Assembly (NCBI GenBank): GCA_902836505.1 | Contig: CADFQU010000027.1 | Location: forward strand, 1-8,621 | DNA length: 8,621 nt | Origin: Streptococcaceae bacterium | Lineage (GTDB): Bacteria; Bacillota; Bacilli; Lactobacillales; Streptococcaceae | Direction of reading: 5' to 3' | Shown: piece after piece, positions 1-4,863 of the stretch | How the letters are laid out: each line of letters begins with the position of its first letter | Position numbering within the stretch: the stretch's first letter is position 1 | Translations under genes and position numbers: made by a program | The notes under the pieces: model-generated | What the model was told of the DNA's origin: nothing | The model's database searches: none | The model's input: the letters and a program-made list of their open reading frames with translations, nothing else

Positions 1-133
1 CTAAGGTCACATCGACAAAGTCTTGTCCTTCTTCTGTCACGTCCACGACTTGGAAACCTTCTGATTCCAAATATTCTTTGACTACTTCTTTTAAGCGAAT
101 ACCTGCTACATCCGCACCAATAATAACTGACAT
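1..133 (-). CDS. lacA: Galactose-6-phosphate isomerase subunit LacA (N-terminal part, cut by window edge)
   Basis: The first 44 codons are present, beginning [18 protein letters not shown] and continuing with a [15 protein letters not shown] stretch. This matches the N-terminus of LacA, a member of the RpiB/LacA/LacB sugar-phosphate isomerase family. The GADvAG phosphate-binding loop replaces the GxDHxG of RpiB and LacB, which favours LacA. LacA with LacB (not visible; possibly just beyond the left edge) converts D-galactose 6-phosphate to D-tagatose 6-phosphate in the cytoplasm, the first step of the tagatose-6-phosphate pathway. The ATG at 131-133 has an AGAAGGAG-type ribosome binding site at 140-147. 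No promoter is evident in the 69-bp gap after lacX, so cotranscription with the PTS genes is likely. The reading frame is intact to the edge. Confidence 0.88.
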   Translation of the reverse strand, partial: MSVIIGADVAGIRLKEVVKEYLESEGFQVVDVTEEGQDFVDVTL

Positions 134-167
134 ATTATGCTCCTTCTATTCATTCATTTTTCAATCA

Positions 168-187
168 AATATAGAAACTTCTATATT
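168..187. repeat. Near-perfect 20-bp palindrome between lacX and lacA
   Basis: AATATAGAA and TTCTATATT are exact reverse complements separated by two bases. In RNA this gives an A/U-rich stem of about 8 bp with a 4-nt loop, ending about 35 nt before the lacA start. It lacks a U-tract on the minus strand, so it is not a typical terminator. It could be an operator or an mRNA processing or stability hairpin. No promoter with sensible spacing coincides with it. Confidence 0.5.
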
Positions 188-202
188 CAACAACATTATT
201 TT

Positions 203-1087
203 CTATAAAATTTCGATTTCAAATCCAAGTTCAGCTACTTGACCTGCTTGTAACAGTCGAACTTGTTTTTTATATTCAAGATAATCACTCTCTTCAAGCG
301 AAGTAGATAAACCAGACCACGGCTCTAAAGCAATAAATGGTCCTTTATTTGGTGTTGTCCAGATGATCAAGTTTGAAAAATCTGGAAAATGAACACTGAT
401 CCCCTTTTCGTGCTTTCTAGAACGGAGTGTCACACTTCTTGATTGTAAACAATCCATGGTAATGGCATCCTTTTGAAAGAGGTCGTAATTGAGATTCAAG
501 ATTTTTTCTTGCTGTAAGAAAGGCGTCCGGTCAAAGACATTTAGCAATCCTGTCTCTGGATAGGATTTTGGAATACTGCAGGTCTCTTCTTGTTCGAATT
601 CCAGGTAGTAATCTTCAAATCCTTCATCTGCCATTAACGGACAATTAAATCCTGGATGGCCACCAACAAAAAAGGGCATGACTCCTTCCTCACCAAGATG
701 GTAAACTCGATAGGTAACTTGAATCTTCCTACCTAGCAATTGATAGGAAATTTCTAATCTGAAATGATAGGGATATTGCTGATAGGTTTCTTCCGTATCT
801 TCTATCCCAAAAGTCACCCGGTCTTCTGTCTGCTCTACTAGCTCAAAGTTTTTCTTGCGAACCAGCCCGTGGCGAGGGATCTTCCCAACACCTTGAGGAC
901 GATACAAGGTCGTATCATTTCGAACCGAACCACAGATAGGAAAGAGAACTGGGGCTTGACCACTCCAATACTGAGCATCACCCTGCCAAAGATATTCGAT
1001 ACCATCCTGATCCTTGATAGAAGCCAGCTCACCACCTAGCTCCTTGAAACAAACTTCCAGATCATTATTTTTTAAAACTATCCTCAT
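203..1087 (-). CDS. lacX: LacX-type aldose 1-epimerase (galactose mutarotase-like)
   Basis: The 294-aa protein belongs to the galactose mutarotase superfamily and closely resembles LacX of lactococcal and streptococcal lac operons, which is about 300 aa long. Visible motifs are the N-terminal LGGELASIKDQDGIEYLWQG region, PRHG with His73, GGHPGFN with the conserved His144, and ALEPWSGLSTSLEE with Glu255. In the family, two histidines and a C-terminal glutamate perform the interconversion of alpha and beta anomers. The physiological substrate of LacX is not settled; a hexose or hexose phosphate is inferred. No signal peptide is seen, so it is cytoplasmic. The ATG at 1085-1087 has a TAAGGAG ribosome binding site at 1094-1100. 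It lies 103 bp after the EIIC gene and 69 bp before lacA, which supports a role in galactose use. Confidence 0.88.
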   Translation of the reverse strand: MRIVLKNNDLEVCFKELGGELASIKDQDGIEYLWQGDAQYWSGQAPVLFPICGSVRNDTTLYRPQGVGKIPRHGLVRKKNFELVEQTEDRVTFGIEDTEETYQQYPYHFRLEISYQLLGRKIQVTYRVYHLGEEGVMPFFVGGHPGFNCPLMADEGFEDYYLEFEQEETCSIPKSYPETGLLNVFDRTPFLQQEKILNLNYDLFQKDAITMDCLQSRSVTLRSRKHEKGISVHFPDFSNLIIWTTPNKGPFIALEPWSGLSTSLEESDYLEYKKQVRLLQAGQVAELGFEIEIL

Positions 1088-1116
1088 ATTTCACTCCTTA
1101 GCATGTTATTTTAGAG

Positions 1117-1165
1117 AAAAAACTAGGCTACCCCTCCATATCTGGAAAATTGATACCCTAGTTTT
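1117..1165 (-). terminator. Hairpin with U-tract between EIIC and lacX
   Basis: On the minus strand AAAACTAGG (1165-1157) pairs with CCTAGTTTT (1127-1119), and the second arm runs into six consecutive T. The roughly 29-nt loop contains a small nested hairpin (TCCA/TGGA, 1135-1146). This has the form of an intrinsic terminator, but the outer stem is A/U-rich and the loop is long, so partial termination or mRNA 3'-end protection inside the operon is more likely than a full stop. There is no obvious promoter before lacX. Confidence 0.5.
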
Positions 1166-1190
1166 ATCAAGTTACATATTTAGGAGCGGA

Positions 1191-2666
1191 TTATTTTGCA
1201 TTTGCTGCGTATGCTTCGTTACGTTTGATCATTTGTTTTCTGTACCATGCAAAGATTCCAACGTAGAATGCTAAGAAGGCAACCACACCAATGATCAATT
1301 TAATATCACCAGTTGTTGCATTACCGATTGTCCAACCGAGCAATTTTTCAACAGGTCCTTCAAGAGTTGAGTGAGTGATCAATTGAGCTTTGTCAACTCC
1401 TTCTGGAAAGGCTTTTACACTTTTCGCCAATTCAGTAGCGAATGGTGCGATAAGAGTACCTGAAAGAAGGAAGAGTGGCAACAAGAGTGTTCCAAACACG
1501 ATCATACGGATCAATTTACCACGTGTTACAACCAACAAAGCTGGAGTCACACCCATAGCGATGATCCCTGCAAGTGGCAAGATACCATTTCCGACTTTAG
1601 AAAGAAGCACTGCTTCGATCAACATGATTGGTGCAAGTACGTTTGCACAAGCCCAGATTTCAGCACGACCAGCGATAAATGGCCAGTCCAAACCGATATT
1701 GAATTTACGTCCTTGAAGACGTTTAGTAGCAACGTTTGTAATACCTTGTGACAATGGTTCTACCGCTGCGATAAACCAAGAACCGATCAATGAGAACAAT
1801 TCCAAGCAGACACCGGCAGTCAAACCAAGACTCAACCAACCTTTAATAACCAATTCCCAAGTTTTAGCATCCTCAACATTAGCAACAGGTTGTGGAGTAC
1901 CCATGATACCGATGACGATACCAAGAAGGAAACCTATGAAGAATTTAGATCCCCAGAAACCAATTTTCTTGTTCAATTTAGCTGCGTCAAAGTCGTATTT
2001 GTCAAGACCTGGTAAGAATTTGTCAAAGATTTTATCCAAAACCATGATGATTGGGTTCATCATGTAGTTCATGTGAGTTGATGTCATTGGTGAAGAGCTA
2101 GGTGCATTCAACAAGTCATCAAATGTTGGTTTCATCAAGTCTGAGTTGATGATCTTCATAATCCCTACGAGGACTACTGCTAGAGTTGCAACTAAGAGGG
2201 AAACTCCTGCGCTAACTCCATTTTTATCCGCGTACCATTTAATCAAAAGACCTGTGATAGACAAGTGCCAGATATCAAAGATATCGACATCAAGTGTATC
2301 TGTTTTCTTCATTGCAAGCATGACAACGTTGACAACCAACATAACTAGCAAGAAGTAAAGTGTCCAGGCAGACCCCCAAGTGATAGTCGCAAGAGGCGCC
2401 CAACCAACGTCTGTGATATTCAATTGAATACCAGTGTTCTCAACGAATTTTGCAAGAGACGCTGAGAAAGCTCCATTCAACATACCGATGATCGCACCGA
2501 TACCAGTAAGGGCGATGGCAAGTTTAATACCACCTTCAAGCGCTTTGGAGAATTTCACTCCAAACAAAAGTGCCAATAGAGTTAGGACGATCAACATGAT
2601 GATCGGTGCACCCATATCTAGAATGGGTTTGAAAAACTTATTGGCAAAATCGATAATGCCATTCAT
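1191..2666 (-). CDS. PTS transporter EIIC component, galactitol (GatC) type
   Basis: The 491-aa polytopic membrane protein has hydrophobic segments near residues 20-37, 46-65, 100-118, 152-172, 240-257, 278-302, 335-355, 360-380, 387-405 and 456-475. It fits the GatC-type EIIC family of the phosphotransferase system, which moves a sugar across the membrane while EIIB phosphorylates it. Segments typical of this family include NPIIMVLDKIF near residue 204 and GRAEIWACANVLAPI near residue 333. At 491 aa it is somewhat longer than the 451-aa E. coli GatC, similar to other streptococcal members. The ATG at 2664-2666 has a GGGAGG ribosome binding site at 2674-2679. The substrate is inferred to be galactose because lacX and lacA follow; galactitol or a related compound remains possible. 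Confidence 0.9.
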   Translation of the reverse strand: MNGIIDFANKFFKPILDMGAPIIMLIVLTLLALLFGVKFSKALEGGIKLAIALTGIGAIIGMLNGAFSASLAKFVENTGIQLNITDVGWAPLATITWGSAWTLYFLLVMLVVNVVMLAMKKTDTLDVDIFDIWHLSITGLLIKWYADKNGVSAGVSLLVATLAVVLVGIMKIINSDLMKPTFDDLLNAPSSSPMTSTHMNYMMNPIIMVLDKIFDKFLPGLDKYDFDAAKLNKKIGFWGSKFFIGFLLGIVIGIMGTPQPVANVEDAKTWELVIKGWLSLGLTAGVCLELFSLIGSWFIAAVEPLSQGITNVATKRLQGRKFNIGLDWPFIAGRAEIWACANVLAPIMLIEAVLLSKVGNGILPLAGIIAMGVTPALLVVTRGKLIRMIVFGTLLLPLFLLSGTLIAPFATELAKSVKAFPEGVDKAQLITHSTLEGPVEKLLGWTIGNATTGDIKLIIGVVAFLAFYVGIFAWYRKQMIKRNEAYAANAK

Positions 2667-2667
2667 A

Positions 2668-2686
2668 ATAAATCCTCCCGATTTAT
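2668..2686 (-). promoter_or_regulatory. Hairpin presenting the EIIC ribosome binding site in its loop
   Basis: On the minus strand ATAAATC and GATTTAT form a 7-bp stem whose 5-nt loop is GGGAG, the core of the EIIC Shine-Dalgarno sequence. The stem is mostly A/U and therefore weak. Such a structure could tune translation or be bound by a regulator, but it may be coincidence. Confidence 0.4.
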
Positions 2687-2762
2687 ATTTTTATATTTTA
2701 CAAAATTAAGAATGTCAGCAATTTCCAACATAAAAATCACTTACAAAATATAGATAAACAAA

Positions 2763-3068
2763 TTAGCTTAAGCCGTGTTCTTTGATTGCTGCTTCGATAT
2801 TGTCATATACCGGAGCGCTCATTGCTGGGATACGGAACAAGATTGGACCAGCTTCAACTACTGGAATACCAGGATCAAAGCCTAAATCTGTTGCAGCGAT
2901 TGGTGTGAAGATATCATAACCTCTAATCAAGTCTTCATTGACATCTTTCACCATTACCGCGTCACATTGTACATCATATCCACGGTTTGAAAGCTCTTCT
3001 TCTAGAGCGCTTTTGATTTGGTGACTTGAGTTAACCCCTGCACCACAGGCAGCTAAAATTTTAATCAT
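2763..3068 (-). CDS. PTS transporter EIIB component, galactitol (GatB) type
   Basis: The 101-aa cytoplasmic protein begins MIKILAACGAGVNSSHQIK. Cys8 in the CGAGVNSS loop is the expected phosphocysteine that accepts phosphate from EIIA and passes it to sugar bound by EIIC. Length and motif fit the PTS_IIB lactose/galactitol family. The ATG at 3066-3068 is chosen because a GGAGGT ribosome binding site (3076-3081) lies 7 nt upstream. An in-frame ATG at 3081-3083 would add five residues, but it overlaps that ribosome binding site and has none of its own. The gene is 39 bp after EIIA and 96 bp before EIIC, so the three form one transport operon with single-domain subunits. Confidence 0.93.
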   Translation of the reverse strand: MIKILAACGAGVNSSHQIKSALEEELSNRGYDVQCDAVMVKDVNEDLIRGYDIFTPIAATDLGFDPGIPVVEAGPILFRIPAMSAPVYDNIEAAIKEHGLS

Positions 3069-3107
3069 TTGAATGACCTCCATTATAAATATTTTTTGTT
3101 GTTACTA

Positions 3108-3584
3108 TTAAGCAATCGCTTCGGTAATATAGCGATATAAGTCTTCTTCATTTTCCAATTTCGACATATTTTCAAGATTTTCGTTTGTCGTAAAGAAATC
3201 CATCAAATGAGCCAAAATGTTTGTTTGGCTGGAACTAGAATTGTTAATGATGAAGAATAAAAGCGAAACATCTACTTCCTTATCAGGCGCGATCATATTG
3301 TGGAAAGTTACCGGATTTTTTAATCGAACGACTACAATATTCTCTGTCAGGTTATGGATGATATCCGTATGAGGAATAGCTACATTCGGAAGATCCTTCC
3401 CTAGAAATTCCATATCTAAACCAGTAGGGAACGATTTTTCTCTTTCTTTCAATGCAACTCGATAAGAATCTGTCACAATCTGACGTTCTTCCAATAAAGT
3501 TGCAACCTGGTCAAACAATTCTTCTTGATCCGCAACATCTAGGCAAAAGACTAATTCTCGATTAAACAGTTGATTTAATCCCAT
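3108..3584 (-). CDS. PTS transporter EIIA component (fructose/mannitol-type EIIA domain)
   Basis: The 158-aa protein is a single EIIA domain of the PTS_EIIA_2 family. His72 in NVAIPHTD is the expected phosphohistidine that receives phosphate from HPr and transfers it to EIIB. The upstream stretch with REKSFPTGL (about residues 48-56) is also typical of the family. It is the first gene after the operon promoter, with a leader of about 37 nt, and has an AAGGGG ribosome binding site at 3592-3597 before the ATG at 3582-3584. EIIA proteins paired with GatB/GatC-type partners have this length. It is cytoplasmic. Confidence 0.92.
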   Translation of the reverse strand: MGLNQLFNRELVFCLDVADQEELFDQVATLLEERQIVTDSYRVALKEREKSFPTGLDMEFLGKDLPNVAIPHTDIIHNLTENIVVVRLKNPVTFHNMIAPDKEVDVSLLFFIINNSSSSQTNILAHLMDFFTTNENLENMSKLENEEDLYRYITEAIA

Positions 3585-3627
3585 CTTTTCACCCCTTCCA
3601 CTTTTACCTTTTTTTATTTACATGATA

Positions 3628-3656
3628 AGTATATCACTATATGAATACGCTGTCAA
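3628..3656 (-). promoter_or_regulatory. Promoter of the PTS-lacX-lacA operon
   Basis: A consensus -35 box TTGACA (3656-3651) is separated by exactly 17 bp from a -10 box TATACT (3633-3628) on the minus strand. The predicted start is near 3621, giving a leader of about 37 nt before the EIIA ATG. It is one of the best minus-strand sigma-70-type promoters in the window. Confidence 0.85.
3641..3656 (-). promoter_or_regulatory. Candidate CcpA cre site overlapping the -35 box
   Basis: The minus-strand 15-mer TTGACAGCGTATTCA matches the published cre consensus WTGNAANCGNWNNCW at 14 of 15 positions, including the central CG. The complementary strand, offset by one base, also matches at 14 of 15. The site covers the -35 hexamer, so CcpA binding would block RNA polymerase. 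Carbon catabolite repression of the operon is inferred from this. Confidence 0.65.
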
Positions 3657-3669
3657 TTACAATATGTAA
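3657..3669. promoter_or_regulatory. Palindrome abutting the -35 box, possible operator
   Basis: TTACA and TGTAA are exact reverse complements with a 3-bp spacer, placed directly upstream of the -35 hexamer. The position suits a regulator site. DeoR-family operators vary, so assignment to the neighbouring regulator is only a guess. Confidence 0.4.
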
Positions 3670-3695
3670 TTTTTTGTTCTTTTTTGTTCTTTTTT
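3670..3695. repeat. Two tandem copies of a T6-GTTC-T6 motif upstream of the PTS promoter
   Basis: The 16-mer TTTTTTGTTCTTTTTT occurs at 3670-3685 and again at 3680-3695, in a perfect 10-bp period, about one helical turn. It lies just upstream of the -35 region. The same 16-mer occurs once more at 4670-4685, upstream of the regulator gene. It could be an operator for the DeoR-type regulator, an A-tract UP element or simply intrinsically bent DNA. Confidence 0.5.
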
Positions 3696-3736
3696 TATAG
3701 ATTTATTTGTAGATCATTATATATTAGAGGAAATGA

Positions 3737-3769
3737 AAAAGACCAGAATCTGCTTGATCCTGGCCTTTT
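3737..3769 (-). terminator. Intrinsic terminator of the DeoR-family regulator gene
   Basis: On the minus strand AAAAGGCCAGGA pairs with TTCTGGTCTTTT over 12 bp with a 9-nt loop, followed by T-rich sequence. It begins about 20 nt after the regulator stop codon. Two of the pairs are G-U wobbles that become A-C mismatches in the opposite transcript, so the structure is selective for the minus strand. It separates the regulator transcript from the PTS operon. Confidence 0.82.
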
Positions 3770-3789
3770 AGCTCTTTCTTTAGACATCT

Positions 3790-4536
3790 TTACAAAATTT
3801 TTGTATAAGAATTGTATTTTTCTCGCACTTTTTTAGAGATAGAATGATCTGTAATCACCGCATCTAAATCATCTAGACGGTAAAAAGCATAGAAAGAATA
3901 GCTATCAAACTTACTGTTATCTGCGACTACATACTTTTCAATGGCATTGTTGAGAATAATTTTATTGCCATTTCCTTCCTCTTCGTTTGCGGTCATTGCT
4001 GTATGACCATCAATCCCATTTACCCCGATAAAGGCTTTCGAAACTTTTATTTCCTTTAAGAGCTTATTGGCAAACTGTCCTACAAAGGTCTGTGTCTTGA
4101 CCCTATAGCGTCCGCCAACTAAAATAATGTCACAATTGGGCTGGTCTTTTAATTTTTCAAAGATAGGCAAGGAATTGGTGACAATACTAACATGTTTCCC
4201 ATCAAGATAATCGCCAATAAAATCTGTAGTGGTCCCTGCTCCAATAAAAATTGTATCGCCTTCATCGATTAAAGCCGCACATTTTTGAGCAATTTCCCTT
4301 TTCTCTTCCACGTTCAACATGTTCTTTTCTGTATGGGAGACTTCTGTTAGACTATCCTTGATTTTTCGATGGGCCCCTCCATGAACACGTACCAACAAGC
4401 CTTGTTCTTCTAAGTCCATCAAATCACGTCGAATTGTCATATCGGTTACACCCAAGAGATCGCTTAGATCCTTAACAGAGACCACTTCATTTTTATCCAA
4501 CTCTTGTAAGATTGCTACATGTCTACTCTCTTTCAT
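3790..4536 (-). CDS. DeoR/GlpR-family transcriptional regulator (LacR-like)
   Basis: The 248-aa protein has the two-part DeoR layout. Residues 1-57 are a winged helix-turn-helix with VKDLSDLLGVTDMTIRRDL and the wing signature RVHGGAH. Residues about 75-230 are the sugar-phosphate sensor domain, with IGAGTTTDFIGDYL near residue 98, VTNSLPI near residue 119, LVGGRYR near residue 139 and ADNSKFD near residue 205. Family members usually repress sugar operons and release DNA on binding a phosphorylated sugar. Here a tagatose- or galactose-phosphate would be the logical ligand because the downstream operon holds a PTS and lacA; this is inferred. It resembles LacR but I cannot assign orthology. The ATG at 4534-4536 has an AGGA ribosome binding site near 4543-4546. 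The gene has its own promoter and terminator. Confidence 0.9.
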   Translation of the reverse strand: MKESRHVAILQELDKNEVVSVKDLSDLLGVTDMTIRRDLMDLEEQGLLVRVHGGAHRKIKDSLTEVSHTEKNMLNVEEKREIAQKCAALIDEGDTIFIGAGTTTDFIGDYLDGKHVSIVTNSLPIFEKLKDQPNCDIILVGGRYRVKTQTFVGQFANKLLKEIKVSKAFIGVNGIDGHTAMTANEEEGNGNKIILNNAIEKYVVADNSKFDSYSFYAFYRLDDLDAVITDHSISKKVREKYNSYTKIL

Positions 4537-4566
4537 ATGATGTCCTACTTTCCTGATTATGCTTTC

Positions 4567-4594
4567 ATTATACTATAAAAGTAAACAATTTCAA
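4567..4594 (-). promoter_or_regulatory. Promoter of the regulator gene, with an overlapping cre-like sequence
   Basis: On the minus strand TTGAAA (4594-4589), a 16-bp spacer and a consensus TATAAT (4572-4567) form a promoter about 30 nt before the regulator start. The 15-mer TTGAAATTGTTTACT (4594-4580) overlaps the -35 box and fits the cre consensus at 14 of 15 positions, but the usually invariant central CG is TG, so it is a weaker cre candidate than the one before EIIA. Confidence 0.7.
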
Positions 4595-4669
4595 TAAGAA
4601 ACAAACATTTCACTCTAATTTTTCTATATTAACCACTTATTTTGTTGATCGTTTTTGTGTAATGATCAT

Positions 4670-4685
4670 TTTTTTGTTCTTTTTT
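4670..4685. repeat. Third copy of the T6-GTTC-T6 motif
   Basis: This 16-mer is identical to the two tandem copies upstream of the PTS operon promoter. It lies about 130 bp upstream of the regulator start codon and about 33 bp before the -35 of the + strand promoter at 4718. In a T-rich region some similarity is expected by chance, although the shared GTTC core and flank length are exact. Confidence 0.4.
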
Positions 4686-4717
4686 TTAAAAAAAGTAGAT
4701 TTTTTTTAGCAAACCTG

Positions 4718-4746
4718 TTGACAGGGCTAAATAAAAGTTGTATTCT
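4718..4746 (+). promoter_or_regulatory. Plus-strand promoter upstream of a candidate small RNA
   Basis: A consensus TTGACA (4718-4723), exactly 17 bp, then TATTCT (4741-4746). It points rightward, opposite to every confident protein gene in the window, and no credible protein gene follows before the strong hairpin at 4827. The predicted start is near 4753. Confidence 0.6.
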
Positions 4747-4752
4747 TAATAT

Positions 4753-4863
4753 GTTAACAGAATTGATAGCGTTGTCACAAGATGATAGCAAACGTTTTGT
4801 TTACGAATTTCGGTCTCCTTATAAATATACAAGGGTAAACGTCTGTTTACCCTTGTATTTTTT
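4753..4863 (+). ncRNA. Candidate small RNA of about 110 nt, convergent with cshA
   Basis: The RNA is predicted from a TTGACA-17-TATTCT promoter and a 14-bp perfect terminator hairpin with a T6 tract on the + strand. The 5' part contains a direct repeat TGATAGC (4764-4770 and 4783-4789). A GTTTAC at 4799-4804 could pair with GTAAAC (4835-4840) in competition with the terminator stem. A reading frame running from 4655 or from an ATG at 4751 reads through the terminator, has no ribosome binding site and resembles nothing I recognise, so I treat the transcript as non-coding. Its 3' end meets the cshA stop codon, so antisense contact with the cshA mRNA end is possible. I do not recognise an RNA family. 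Confidence 0.45.
4827..4863. terminator. Strong, probably bidirectional terminator between cshA and the candidate small RNA
   Basis: ATACAAGGGTAAAC (4827-4840) and GTTTACCCTTGTAT (4845-4858) form a perfect 14-bp stem with loop GTCT. On the + strand it is followed by a T6 tract (4858-4863), the stronger orientation. On the minus strand it starts about 3 nt after the cshA TAA and is followed by a weaker U-rich run, so it probably also ends cshA transcripts. Confidence 0.85.

Noticed and set aside
838..1274. Alternative frames overlapping lacX and the EIIC 3' end on both strands
   Set aside because: Low-complexity shadow translations of well supported genes with no ribosome binding sites or recognisable domains.
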